Shown piece by piece: positions 35,887-46,009 of a DNA stretch of 64,000 nt. The notes beneath the pieces were generated by a model. The model had not been told where the DNA came from and searched no databases. It saw only the letters and a program-made list of their open reading frames with translations. Position 1 is the stretch's first letter. The number at the start of each line of letters is the position of its first letter. The stretch covers positions 62,001 to 126,000 of the forward strand of contig CAVOGV010000023.1 of assembly GCA_963695445.1 (NCBI GenBank). Direction: 5' to 3'. Source of the stretch: Thiohalocapsa sp963695445 (GTDB lineage: Bacteria > Pseudomonadota > Gammaproteobacteria > Chromatiales > Chromatiaceae). Made by a program: the position numbers and the translations under genes.

Positions 35887-37201
35887 ATGATGATGGAGCC
35901 GTACATGATGGAGCTAGAGCAGGGTTCCCTGACGCCGCTACGACCTATCCGTAGCTGGGCTGTTGGCATGCTGGTCCTGCTGCTTTCGCTCGCCGCCGGA
36001 TGCGGCGGGGAAGCCGACACTTCCGGCGCGCCGCCGGCCGTTGACGAGACCGCGCTCGCGCATGCCGCGAAACACCTGGACCCGACCTACGTCTGCCCGA
36101 TGCATCCGCAGATTGTGCGAGACACGCAGGGAAGCTGCCCGATCTGCGGGATGGACCTGGTGGCGAAGGCGCAGAAGGAGACCGGCGACGAGCGGCCCGC
36201 GGTGCATGTGGACGCGGCGGTGGAGCAGACCATGGGCGTCCGCACCGTCCGGGTGCAGCAGGGGACGCTTTGGAAGTACATCCGCACCCAGGGCAAGGTG
36301 GTTTACGACGACGACAGGATCATCCAGGTCCACCCGCGCACCACGGGCTGGATCGAGACACTCTATGTGCGCACCGATGGCGTGCGTGTCGAGCGCAAGG
36401 ACGACCTCGCCGACTACGTCTCGCCCGACGTGCTGCTTGCGCAGCAGGCGTACATCGCCACGCTCGAAGAAGCGGAACTCGACTCCTTCGGCGGCAGCGC
36501 GGGTAGCGAGACACGCGACTTCCAAAAGCGATCCGGCATTGATCTGCTGCGGCAGCTCAAGGTTCCCGGCATGGACATCATGGGTCTGGAGCGCAGCATG
36601 GAGCCGAAGTCGCTCATCCCGATCCGCGCACCACAGGGGGGCGTCGTGACCGAGCACAATGTCCGCGAGGGGATGTTCGTCACGCCGCTGGACAACCTGT
36701 TCACGATCGTCGACCTCGGCGAGGTCTGGGTGATGGTCGACATCTTCGAACAGCAGATGGCCTGGGTGAAGCCGGGTCTGACCGCGGAGATCACGAGTCC
36801 TGCCTATCCGGGGCGCGTCTGGCAAGGGAGGGTGGAGTTCGTCTACCCCGAAGTGGACCCGGAGGCGCGGACACTGCGCGCCCGGCTGGAGTTGAGAAAT
36901 CCTGACGAGCTGCTGAAGCCGAATCAATTTGTCGAGGTGGTCATCTATGGCGGTCCGAAACGGGATGTGCTGATCCTGCCGCGCGAGGCGCTGATCCTGA
37001 CCGGCGAGCGGGAGCTGGTGGTCAAGGCGCTCGGCGATGGGCGCTTCCAGCCGGTCGAGATCGAGACCGGAATGTGGCGCGGTGCGGAGGTCGAGGTGCG
37101 ATCCGGACTCGACTGATGGCGACCAGATCGTGGTGTCCGGCCAGTTTCTGATCGATTCGGAGTCCAATCTGCAGGCGAGCTTCCGCCGCATGGGCGAGTA
37201 G
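35887..37201 (+). CDS. cusB: CusB-type periplasmic adaptor lipoprotein with heavy-metal-binding domain
   Basis: I start at the first of three consecutive ATG codons (35887). A signal with lipobox (LLLSLAAGCGG) is followed by a YHS/HMBD-like metal motif (YVCPMHPQIVRDTQGSCPIC, GMDLV). The membrane-fusion core follows: RTVRVQQGTLWKYIRTQGKV, PRTTGWIETLYVRTDGVRVE, IRAPQGGVVTEHNVREGMFV and WVMVDIFEQQMAWVKPG. It adapts the CusA pump to an outer-membrane channel and hands Cu(I)/Ag(I) to it. One base change near 37115 splits off the last ~28 residues (VVSGQFLIDSESNLQASFRR...). The cusA start is 7 bp downstream. No CusC outer-membrane gene is present nearby. Confidence 0.92.
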
Positions 37202-37207
37202 TCGGCC

Positions 37208-40200
37208 ATGCCGGCACGACTGATCCGCTGGTCGATCGAGAACCGCCTGTTGGTGGTGATCGCCACCCTGATCCTTGCGGTGTGGGGCTGGACCGCGTTG
37301 AAGGAGATCCCGCTGGATGCGATTCCCGACCTGTCGGACGTGCAGATCATCGTCCGCACCAGCTATCCGGGACAGTCGCCCGAGGTGGTCGAGGAACAGG
37401 TGACCTATCCGATCACCACGACGATGCTTGCGGTGCCCGGTGCGAAGGCCGTGCGCGGCTACTCGTTCTTCGGCGATTCTTATGTCTACGTCCTGTTCGA
37501 GGACGGCACCGATCTCTATTGGGCGCGGACCCGCGTGCTGGAATATCTCAATCAGGCGGCCACCGGGCTTCCGCCCGGAATCCAGCCGAGGCTGGGGCCC
37601 GATGCCACCGGCGTCGGCTGGATCTACAGCTATGCCCTGGTGGACCGGAGCGGGCGGCATGACCTGTCCCAGTTGCGCAGCCTGCAGGATTGGTTCCTCA
37701 AGTTCGAGCTCCAGACCGTGCCGGGTGTGGCCGAGGTCGCGACCGTCGGCGGTATGGTCCGCCAGTACCAAATCGTCGTCGATCCGGAGAAGCTGCGGGC
37801 GCTGAATCTGCCGCTAGACCTGATCATCGATGCCGTACAGCGTGCAAACCGCGAGGTCGGTGGTTCCGTGATCGAGCTCGGGGAGGCGGAGTACATGATC
37901 CGCACCCGCGGCTATCTGCGATCCCTGGAGGACATCCGGGATATCCCGCTGCGCGTCACCGGCGGCGATATTCCGATCCTGCTCGGCGACGTGGCGCATG
38001 TGCAGGTGGGTCCCGAGATGCGGCGGGCGGTCGCCGACCTGGACGGCGAAGGTGAGGTGACCGGCGGCATCGTCGTCATGCGCGACGGCGGCAACGCGCT
38101 GGATACCATTGCCGCGGTCAAGGCGCGCATCGAGGCCTTGCGGCCCAGTCTGCCCGAGGGCGTGGAGATACTGGAGACCTACGATCGATCGGGACTGATC
38201 GAGCGCGCGGTGGACAACCTCAGCGACAGGCTGATCGAGGAGCTCATCGTCGTCGCGCTGGTCTGCCTGCTGTTCCTGTTTCACCTGCGTTCGGCCTTGG
38301 TGGCCATCGTCACGCTGCCGCTGGGTATTCTGGCGGCCTTTCTGGTCATGAGCTACCAGGGCATCAACGCCAACATCATGTCACTGGGCGGCATCGCGAT
38401 TGCCATCGGGGCGATGGTGGACGCCGCCATCGTCATGATCGAGAACGCGCATAAGCATCTGGAGCGCGCCGGTCCGCAACTATCGGCCGGACGAGCGTTG
38501 GGCGGTCGTGCGACGCGCCTCGGAGGAGGTTGGGCCGGCGCTGTTCTACTCGCTGCTCATTATCACCCTGAGCTTTCTGCCCGTGTTCACACTGCAGGCC
38601 CAGGAGGGCCGGCTATTCTCGCCGCTTGCCTACACGAAGACCTACGCGATGGCGGCCGCGGCCGGCCTGTCGGTAACCCTGGTGCCGGTGCTGATGGGCT
38701 ACCTCATCCGCGGCCACATCCCTCGCGAGACGGCCAATCCACTGAATCGGCTCCTGATTAGAGCCTATCGGCCGCTACTCGGTTCGGTGCTGGCGTCCCC
38801 GCGGCAGACGCTTGTGGTGGCGCTGCTGGCGACCGCCAGCCTGTTGATCCCGGTCTATGGGGTCGCCGGCCTGTTGCAACCGGTGAAGTGGCCCATGCAG
38901 CTGCTGCGTCCGGCCGCCCCGCAGGCGCTGGGCCCGGTCGTGGCACGCATCGAGGGTTGGCAGTCGGACCTGCTGGACGGCTGGGCTCAGCTACTCGGCG
39001 ACGTGCCCGGTGCTCGGCGCCCTCGGTCGGGGTCTGGGCTCCGAATTCATGCCTGAGCTGTTCGAGGGCGATTTCATGTATATGCCGACGACGCTGCCGG
39101 GTCTCTCGATCGGCAAGGCCCAAGAGCTGCTGCAGCAGACCGATCGTCTCATTCGCACGATTCCGGAAGTGAAACGGGTATTCGGCAAGATCGGACGCGC
39201 CGACACGGCGACCGACCCCGCCCCGCTGACCATGATCGAGACCCTGATCCAGCTCAAGCCGCGTGAGGAGTGGCGCGCGGGCGTTTCGGTGCAGGATCTC
39301 ATCGATGAACTCGAGGCGACAGTGCGGTTCCCGGGGCTGACCAACGCCTGGATCATGCCCATCAAGACCCGAATCGACATGCTCGCGACTGGGATCAAGA
39401 CACCGGTCGGGATCAAGGTGGCCGGACCGGATCTGGAGGAGATCGAGCGCATCGGCCGTCGGATCGAACAGGCGTTGGAGGACGTTCCAGGCACCCGGTC
39501 GGCCTATTCGGAGCGAGTAGGTGCCGGACGCTATATCGAGATCACGCCCAAGCGCCGTGAGGCCGCGCGGCTTGGGTTGAACATTGAGGACATCAACCAA
39601 TTCGTCAGCGCGGCGGTCGGAGGCATCAACGTCACCCAGACGGTGGAAGGCCTTGAGCGCTATTCGGTGAATGTGCGCTTCCCTCGCGAACAGCGGGACG
39701 ATCCGGTCAAGCTGGGGGAACTGCCCTTGGTCACTGCCCGCGGCGCTCAGGTACCGCTGTCGCAAGTCGCAGACATCCACGTGGTCGAAGGGCCACCGAT
39801 GCTCAAGAGCGAGAACGCACGGCTCAATGGCTGGATCTTCGTTGATCTTCGCGATGTCGACCTGGGCAGCTACGTCGCAAAGGCCAAGCGAATCGTCAAC
39901 GAGCAGGTGGATCCACCGCCCGGTTATTCGATCACTTGGTCCGGCCAGTACGAGTACCTGCTGCGGGCGCAGGAGCGGCTGGGCCGGGTGATTCCGTTGA
40001 CGCTGTCGGTCATCTTCGTGCTGTTGTTCCTGACCTTTCGTCGGGTTGGCGAAGCGGCATTGGTGATGCTGTCTCTGCCCTTTGCGCTGGTGGGCGGGTT
40101 CTGGCTTGTCTGGGCATTGGGGTACGAGTTGTCGGTGGCGGTGGCGGTGGGCTTCATTGCCCTGGCGGGCGTTGCCGCGGAGTTCGGTGTGGTCATGCTG

Positions 40201-40527
40201 GTGTATCTCGACAACGCGCTCGAGCGTTACCGGGAGGAAGGGCGTTTGTCCAGCGTGGCGGACCTCGAGGCAGCCATCATGGAAGGCGCGGTTCTGCGCA
40301 TCCGGCCGAAGGCGATGACCGTGGCGGTGGTTATCGGTGGCTTGCTGCCGATCATGTTCAGCGCCGGCACCGGATCGGAGGTCATGCGTCGCATTGCCGC
40401 ACCGATGGTCGGCGGCATGATGACAGCGTCGTTGCTCTCCCTGTTCGTGGTCCCGGCGATCTACCTGCTCTGGAAGCAGCGTACCTTGGCGCTGGCACCT
40501 CGGCGCGGGAGTGACGCGCGCGTCTAG
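37208..40527 (+). CDS. cusA: CusA-type heavy-metal RND efflux pump (two frame breaks)
   Basis: This HME-RND protein (~1106 residues when joined) exports Cu(I)/Ag(I) across the outer membrane with CusB. It begins WSIENRLLVVIATLILAVWG and includes the pore and docking segments typical of CusA (RTSYPGQSPEVVEEQVTYPI, LGGIAIAIGAMVDAAIVMIE) and the C-terminal bundle (LALVGGFWLVWALGYELSVA, GVVMLVYLDNALERY, GTGSEVMRRIAAPMVGGMMT). Single inserted bases occur near 38477 (before NYRPDERWAVVRRASEE) and near 39003 (before GSEFMPELFEGDFMYMPTTL). The loop between the mid-protein helix VVALLATASLLIPVYGVAGL and GSEFMP is ~60 residues longer than in E. coli CusA (a Pro/Trp-rich stretch about 38880-39030). Confidence 0.92.
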
Positions 40528-40679
40528 CCCCTGTGTGCCTCTGCCGTCGCCAAATTCGATCGGGTTCGATCGGTTCGATCGGCGGCACCTCGCGGCCGCC
40601 GTCTTCGTTTCCTGTCAACTGGCCTGGTGCAGCAGCCGTGGCGCCAGCGCGCAACGAGCGTCAGGCCGCCAAGGGCTGG

Positions 40680-41615
40680 TTAGTCGCCGCCCTCGGCATC
40701 CTTGCCGGCCGCGTCCTGGGGCGCGGCGTCCCGGGCGATCTCGGTGAACTCTTTGGGCACACGGAGATGGCCGACGGGCAGCGGTTCTGTTGATAGCGAC
40801 TGCAGTGTCAACCCCTTGCCGCGTTTGAGGTCCTGACTGCGCACTGACACGAAGTCTTCGTCCTTCGTCGACGCGCCAAGCCAATCGTAGCCGCGTTTCC
40901 TGGCCATAACGAACAGTCGGGCAAGGGTTCGGCTCTCGCGCTCGGTGATCCCGAGCGCCGCCTTGTTGGCCATGCAGTGCTCAACTGCGGGTTCTCCATC
41001 GATCAACTCAAAGACGATCCGGCAGCGGATGCCGGCGACCTCGTCCATCTTCGCGCTTGGCTTGAATGCCGGTTCTGTCGGCAGCGCGGGTGAACGCCGC
41101 GGCGTGGGCTCGGTCTGTGTCGGCGCGTCCTTTTCGGCCAGATCTCCAACATCGGGAGCGAGGTCCGCGGCGGCGGTCGGCGGCGCCTGATCGCGGCTAG
41201 AAGCCGCCGGGGTTGGAGCCGGCTGCGCCGTCACAGTTGTCGGTCCCACCGGCCCATTTCCGTCGCGAGGCGCATCTGCGGTCTGCTTGTCCAACGGCGC
41301 GGATTGAGACGGTGGTCCCGTCGGCTCCGCCGTGACCGGACCCAGTCGTGCTTCGACAGGTGGCGTCAGCGGCCGATAGCTGCGTTGCCCCGCATCGACG
41401 CTGTAGAGCGGGAAGAACTTTCCGGCCTGAAACAACAGATACTCACCTGGGGTCTCGGAAGCATCGACACGGGCGAAGAACCGGGAGATCGATACTGTTC
41501 GATCAACGGCCACCGAGCCCGATGCCTGCAGTTGGTAGACCAAGGTCGCATCGCTCTTGGCGGAGAGGCTCGTCGTGCTGAGTGCCGTCAGTAGGAGAGC
41601 TAGAACAGGCTTCAT
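40680..41615 (-). CDS. Secreted protein of unknown function with Pro/Ala/Thr-rich middle
   Basis: I chose the ATG at 41615 (MKPVLALLLTALSTTSLSAK) as it starts a signal peptide; 41639 is the longer alternative. An N-terminal ~80-residue domain (TLVYQLQASGSVAVDRTVSI, FFARVDASETPGEYLLFQAG, KFFPLYSVDAGQRSYRPL) resembles uncharacterised secreted domains that report on a bound ligand, but I cannot name the family. A ~100-residue low-complexity linker precedes a C-terminal helical region with two Cys (GIRCRIVF, VEHCMANKAALG). It converges on cusA and is monocistronic. An AT-rich TTAAATAAAT stretch about 60 bp upstream may be its promoter. Confidence 0.7.
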   Translation of the reverse strand: MKPVLALLLTALSTTSLSAKSDATLVYQLQASGSVAVDRTVSISRFFARVDASETPGEYLLFQAGKFFPLYSVDAGQRSYRPLTPPVEARLGPVTAEPTGPPSQSAPLDKQTADAPRDGNGPVGPTTVTAQPAPTPAASSRDQAPPTAAADLAPDVGDLAEKDAPTQTEPTPRRSPALPTEPAFKPSAKMDEVAGIRCRIVFELIDGEPAVEHCMANKAALGITERESRTLARLFVMARKRGYDWLGASTKDEDFVSVRSQDLKRGKGLTLQSLSTEPLPVGHLRVPKEFTEIARDAAPQDAAGKDAEGGD

Positions 41616-41831
41616 AGTTTTCACTATTCGTGTAAGCACGGGCGATCACGTTTTTGCGTCATCCTATTTATTTAAGCGAGGTTAGCAGCGAAGCAAGTAA
41701 GGGCCAAGTGCCAGGCCGGATGGATCAGCGCCTCCGTAGGCGACGGCCCGACAATGGCGTCATCCGGTGGCTGACCGCCGCCTGGAGCGCTGGGCGCGCA
41801 GAGTTGCTTGGGCTTCCTAAGAGTTGCTTGG

Positions 41832-41984
41832 CCTTCCTATCCGTTACCCGAGGGCGACCCCGCCGATCGGCTAATCGTCGCGACGGCACTGATTCGCTAT
41901 GCGGAGCTGGCCAGCATCGACGAAATACTGAGGGGCTTTCCGGCGCTGGCAATTACAGCCGATCTTTTCAGGACGACCGCGTAA
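41832..41984 (+). pseudogene. C-terminal fragment of a VapC-type PIN-domain toxin
   Basis: In one frame this reads YPLPEGDPADRLIVATALIR, then YAELASIDEILRGFPALAIT and a stop. GDPADRLIVATA is the hallmark of PIN ribonucleases of type II toxin-antitoxin systems (third/fourth acidic residues). The N-terminal two thirds and any antitoxin gene are absent, so it is a relic. The flanking 41640-42609 region otherwise has no gene, only the ~69-bp repeat copy B and the box at 42390. Confidence 0.6.
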
Positions 41985-42167
41985 GCCGGTGCCCATTCCC
42001 TGGGGACGGCTCATGGGCGCCCATGGCTCAAGGCCTCTCCGGCAGGTGAGCGTGTGTTGCCCTGGGGATAGGCATTTTGTCGCCGGGGATTGACAGGAGT
42101 TAAGACCCCATTGAAATTTGGGCGGGTGGCTGTCCATGAGGAAAAAGAAAAGACCGGACCCCGTTGG

Positions 42168-42236
42168 CCGAGACCTGACCAGCCCCCGCGGCGGCGCCTT
42201 CTCAGCTCTTCACCTCAGTTGAGCCCTTCACCCCAG
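42168..42236. repeat. ~69-bp dispersed repeat, copy B
   Basis: Same-orientation counterpart of 31188-31256 (shared core CCCCCGCGGCGGCGCCTTCT, then CAGCTCTTCA and GAGC-CTTCACCCCA). On the minus strand the bases just beyond it can be read as a protein end (QPGEHWGEGLN, stop), hinting that the element sits at or carries gene 3' ends. The two copies bracket the SH3-like gene, oxidase, FKBP, cusBA and PIN-relic segment. Confidence 0.75.
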
Positions 42237-42389
42237 TGCTCGCCCGGCTGGCGCAACGACGGCGTTGCGGTGGACGGGCCGCTGGCGCAGCCCCAGCCCG
42301 GATATCGGCCGCGCGTGCGGCACTCCGCGCTTTACAAGTGCGCAAAATGCGAATCGCGTCATGGATTCGACACGTCCGATTGCGCTGGC

Positions 42390-42423
42390 TTTAAGGTCTT
42401 CTTAAGGTTGTTTGCGCTATAAG
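42390..42423 (+). promoter_or_regulatory. PmrA/QseB-type box and -10 element upstream of the nonaheme cytochrome gene
   Basis: TTTAAG-GTCTT-CTTAAG (42390-42406) matches HTTAAK-N5-HTTAAK exactly. TATAAG at 42418-42423 starts 11 nt after the box, as TACGCT does at 28414. The box thus overlaps the -35 position, as in activated PmrA-type promoters. Confidence 0.7.
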
Positions 42424-42609
42424 GGCACCGCGGGAGGGCAGGTCAATTGTCGATCTGCGCGGATGCGGCTGTCGCCAGCTAGGTCTCCCGGGCGAGCCAC
42501 CGTGCCGATATTCTTTCCGCGATTGTGCTCCTCGGCATTCGCTAAGACATCGACCCGCCCGGTGCCCGCCGTACAGCCGTCAGTAGACAACCAATAAGAG
42601 ATACCAAAG

Positions 42610-45201
42610 ATGAGAGTGGATTCAATGCAAACCCGATGTCGAATCGTGGATTCGGCGCGCACTGTCCGTGGCGGCCTCGTGCTGCTTGGTGCCGTGCTGG
42701 CGTGGCCCAGCCTTAGCCAGGCGGCGAGTTGTACGATCGATCAGCAGGCCCCAGGCATCAACCAAGGCGAGTCAGTAACCTGGTCCGCCACATTCGACAA
42801 TACACGCCCGCGCATCCGCGGTTCAAACCGGGTTTACAATTGGACGTTCGAAGGCGGCAGCCCAGGCGGAAGCGCCAATTCGGGCGAGACCGTGACTTAC
42901 AATTCGGCGAGTGGCGCCAGCGGCTTTTCCACCACGCTGACGATAACCGACTCTCGCCGCCGCTCCGACACTCGGGTCGAATGTTCCGCGAGCGTTCTGG
43001 TCGCGTCAGCGGGACCGGTGGTTCCCGAACCAGTGCTTCCCGAACCAGGGCCTGCGGAACCAGTGCCTCCCGAACCCACGCTTCCCGAACCGGTGGCCCA
43101 GGAGAGCAACGGAGGTTTGCTGGGGCGCGACCAGGGCACGCATGTGGTGGTGGGCGCCAACGACCTCGGCATGCACTGCGCCGATCAGGACGACAGCATC
43201 TTCAGCGTGCTGCCGCCGTTCAACGTCCTGCATGCGCAGGTCATTCGACGCGGTCGGACGCCAGCCATCCTCGACGACTCCCAGGTCGAGGTAACCTACT
43301 CGGCGACTTCGAATCCCGACGATCCGGCAGGCCCGGATTCGATCAACTCCACCAGCGCCAATTGGCCGGTGGGCTTCGTCGGCGGGCTACAGGTCTACAA
43401 GGGCAACTTCTGGGACATCAATCCGGATACCGGAACTCCACAGGGATTCGATACCTACGAGCCGCTGTTCTTTGGGCTCCTGAGTGCGGACGCTGTGACT
43501 CTGGATCTGGGCCTGCCGGCCCCGGAGACCACGTTGCTGACGGCCTGCCTGCCCGGCCCGTTGGGCAGTGGCGCGGCTGACGGCTCCGACTGCGGTTTCG
43601 AGCAGCAGGCGATGCCGGGTATCGCCGACGCGTACTACGCCAACGACCCGCAGCCGATGCACTTCGATCGCGACACAGGGTTCTTCGCGGATCTGCTGGG
43701 TTCAGCCAACAGCATCCCCGGCGTGGCCAACCAACCCCTGGGCGGCGTGATCACGAACGTCAACTGGTTCCGTGCGGATGGCATCCCGATCCTGCCGGTG
43801 GACGACAGTGGCCGCGACAACGCCTACCCGCTGGTCCGGGTCATGGCCAAGCAGGCCGGCGTGGCCGTCGCATCCACCGACGTCGTGTTGCCGGTGGCGG
43901 CAGAGGCCGATTGCCAGCTCTGCCATGCGGACCCGATCGACTGCCAGGACGAAGCCCTGCCGCCCGAGATCCAGACCAACCAGTGCAATGGGATCGCCGT
44001 GTCTCCGACCGCGGTTTCCAACACCGACTTCGTCGTCGAGATCATCGAAAGCGCGCCGGGAGACACCACGGAACAGAAGCTGCTGAATGCGGCGAAGATC
44101 AACATCCTGCGACTGCATGATGCCAAGCACGGCACCACCCTCGACGTGACCCGCAACGTCGTCTGCGCGAGCTGCCACTACTCACCGGCACTGGACCTCG
44201 CGCAGGTTGGCCCGCAAGCGGATCAGCAGGGCAACATCAGTATGTCGCGCGCGATGCACGGGCATCACGGCGATCTGCAGGTTAACGGGGAGTTGGTGTT
44301 CCCGGACATGCCCGCGCCGGATCAGCGGTCGCCCAGCGATCAGCAGAGCATCCTCGAGCAGACCTGTTACCAGTGCCATCCCGGCAAGCGCACCCAATGC
44401 CTGCGCGGGGCGATGGGCGGCGCCGGTATCGTCTGTCAGGACTGCCATGGCAACATGACGCAGGTGGGCAACGACTTCACCGGTCCGGACCTCATTGCAG
44501 ACCGTGACATCGGCCCGCGTGTGTCTTGGGCCAGCGAGCCGAAGTGCCAGTCCTGCCATACCGGTGATGCGGTCAGCCCGAACCATCCGGCCGGCGCCCT
44601 CGTGGCCGACGACGGCATCCGGTTGTTGCAGGCGTATACGGTTGACGAGCACTCCAGCGCGACTCCCCCCGGTGACGCACTGCCCATCCTGTCGCCCAAC
44701 TCACGCTTCGCCGAGAACGAGACGTTGTACCGCCTGAGCGGCAACGACGATGGCAGCGGCAAAGGGCATGGCGGCGTGATGTGTGAGGGCTGCCACGGCA
44801 GTACCCATGCGATTTGGCCAAACGCCAATCCCAACGCCAACGACAACGTCGCGGCCAACCAACTCCAGGGCCATGCGGGATCGATCAGCGATTGCCGCAC
44901 TTGCCACATCACGAGCCAGTTACCCGATGACACCCAAGGCGGTCCGCACGGTATGCATCTGGTCGACGATAGGCGCTTCTGGAAGGAGGGGCACAAAGAC
45001 GCGGCCAAGCAGCAGAATGGTCGACCCGGTGGTGGCACCTGCGGCGCCTGCCACGGCAGTGATCACCTGGGGACCGTGCTGTCGCGCACACCGGTCACTC
45101 GGAGTTGGAATGTCGAAGACAGCATACAGCCCACGGTGCTCGCGGGTGAGCCGGTTGCATGCAACCATTGTCACAGCCTGAACAAGAGCTTCGGGCGCTG
45201 A
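42610..45201 (+). CDS. Secreted nonaheme c-type cytochrome with N-terminal Ig/PKD-like domain
   Basis: The 863-residue product has a signal peptide (RGGLVLLGAVLAWPSLSQAA), a ~100-residue Ig/PKD-like domain (GESVTWSATFDN, YNWTFEGGSPGGSANSGETV) and a linker of repeated PEPVLP/PEPxxP units. A middle domain (GTHVVVGANDLGMHCADQDD) is followed by a heme region with nine CxxCH: CQLCH, CASCH, CYQCH, CQDCH, CQSCH, CEGCH, CRTCH, CGACH, CNHCH. The frame is intact. It is likely an exported electron-transfer protein related in layout to the decaheme protein at 28571. The PEP linker and PKD-like domain suggest cell-surface display. An ATG at 42625 is an alternative start. Probably activated by the OmpR-type regulator through the box at 42390. 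Confidence 0.88.
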   Translation: MRVDSMQTRCRIVDSARTVRGGLVLLGAVLAWPSLSQAASCTIDQQAPGINQGESVTWSATFDNTRPRIRGSNRVYNWTFEGGSPGGSANSGETVTYNSASGASGFSTTLTITDSRRRSDTRVECSASVLVASAGPVVPEPVLPEPGPAEPVPPEPTLPEPVAQESNGGLLGRDQGTHVVVGANDLGMHCADQDDSIFSVLPPFNVLHAQVIRRGRTPAILDDSQVEVTYSATSNPDDPAGPDSINSTSANWPVGFVGGLQVYKGNFWDINPDTGTPQGFDTYEPLFFGLLSADAVTLDLGLPAPETTLLTACLPGPLGSGAADGSDCGFEQQAMPGIADAYYANDPQPMHFDRDTGFFADLLGSANSIPGVANQPLGGVITNVNWFRADGIPILPVDDSGRDNAYPLVRVMAKQAGVAVASTDVVLPVAAEADCQLCHADPIDCQDEALPPEIQTNQCNGIAVSPTAVSNTDFVVEIIESAPGDTTEQKLLNAAKINILRLHDAKHGTTLDVTRNVVCASCHYSPALDLAQVGPQADQQGNISMSRAMHGHHGDLQVNGELVFPDMPAPDQRSPSDQQSILEQTCYQCHPGKRTQCLRGAMGGAGIVCQDCHGNMTQVGNDFTGPDLIADRDIGPRVSWASEPKCQSCHTGDAVSPNHPAGALVADDGIRLLQAYTVDEHSSATPPGDALPILSPNSRFAENETLYRLSGNDDGSGKGHGGVMCEGCHGSTHAIWPNANPNANDNVAANQLQGHAGSISDCRTCHITSQLPDDTQGGPHGMHLVDDRRFWKEGHKDAAKQQNGRPGGGTCGACHGSDHLGTVLSRTPVTRSWNVEDSIQPTVLAGEPVACNHCHSLNKSFGR

Positions 45202-45229
45202 CCGAGCAGCGGATGCGGCTCCATGGGAA

Positions 45230-45247
45230 GCCCGCCGCAAGGCGGGC
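45230..45247 (+). terminator. Hairpin after the nonaheme gene
   Basis: GCCCGCC-GCAA-GGCGGGC forms a perfect 7-bp stem 28 bp after the stop codon. There is no T-tract, so it may be a weak terminator or a 3' stabiliser. Confidence 0.5.
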
Positions 45248-45367
45248 GCCCAGCAGAGAACAGGGGCCGGATCGGCGGCGGCTCTGCGTTCATGATGAAT
45301 GCAACCGCTGCCCGCGGCCGCATGTTGCTCGGCGAGGCACTCTGGAAGTGCCACCTGGACTAGCGCC

Positions 45368-45952
45368 GTGACGACCTCGAAAGGTTTGCTCTCCTGGCGG
45401 ACGGGCATCTCCGTTCTATTGGCCTTCGGTTGTTTGGCTCCGTGCCTGATCGCAGTCGGCGACGACGGCGGTCTCTTGCCTCTTCCCGCGGCGGAACCAG
45501 CCGCGCTGCGTTTGTCTGATCTCGACGGTCGGGAGCACAGCCTCCGCGATCTCCGAGGTCAGGTCGTATTGGTCAATTTCTGGGCGAGCTGGTGTCCCCC
45601 CTGCATCGAAGAGATGCCAAGCATCCAGCGTCTCGCCGAGCGCATGGACGGTCGCCCATTTGCAGTCTTCGGCGTCAACGTCGGAGAGCCCAGGCTGCGG
45701 GTCCAGTCCATGGTCGATCGGCTGAATGTGCGGTTTCCGGTGCTGCTCGATCGAGAAAGTGCCGTCTTTGCTGAGTGGGAGGTCAGCGTGTTGCCGAGCA
45801 CTTACGTCCTGGACAGGGTAGGCGTGCCCCGGTATCTCGGACGCGGCGCACTAGAGTGGGATGCAGACGAAATCGTCGAGTTGGTCGGCGGTCTGATGGA
45901 TTCGGGGTCGGGGGACGGGACGGTCCTATTCTCCGCCCCAGAGGCGCGCTGA
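45368..45952 (+). CDS. TlpA/ResA-like membrane-anchored thioredoxin
   Basis: The product (~194 residues from the GTG at 45368, which starts MTTSKGLLSWRTGISVLLAF) has an N-terminal hydrophobic anchor or signal and a thioredoxin fold with the redox motif WASWCPPC, followed by IEEMPSIQRLAERM and the cis-Pro region VLPSTYVLDRVGVPRYLG. Such proteins keep apocytochrome heme-binding cysteines or copper-site thiols reduced in the periplasm. That fits its place right after the multiheme cytochrome gene. A start at 45299 is also in frame but lacks signal character. A downstream terminator is not obvious before the convergent nik operon. Confidence 0.85.
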   Translation: MTTSKGLLSWRTGISVLLAFGCLAPCLIAVGDDGGLLPLPAAEPAALRLSDLDGREHSLRDLRGQVVLVNFWASWCPPCIEEMPSIQRLAERMDGRPFAVFGVNVGEPRLRVQSMVDRLNVRFPVLLDRESAVFAEWEVSVLPSTYVLDRVGVPRYLGRGALEWDADEIVELVGGLMDSGSGDGTVLFSAPEAR

Positions 45953-46009
45953 CTCCGGCCGTTGAGTATAGTGATCCTGGGATTTGAGACAGCCCGCCGC
46001 AATCTAGAC

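Noticed and set aside
35938..37359. 473-codon minus-strand frame over cusB
   Set aside because: Antisense shadow; the plus strand has lipobox, HMBD and membrane-fusion motifs.
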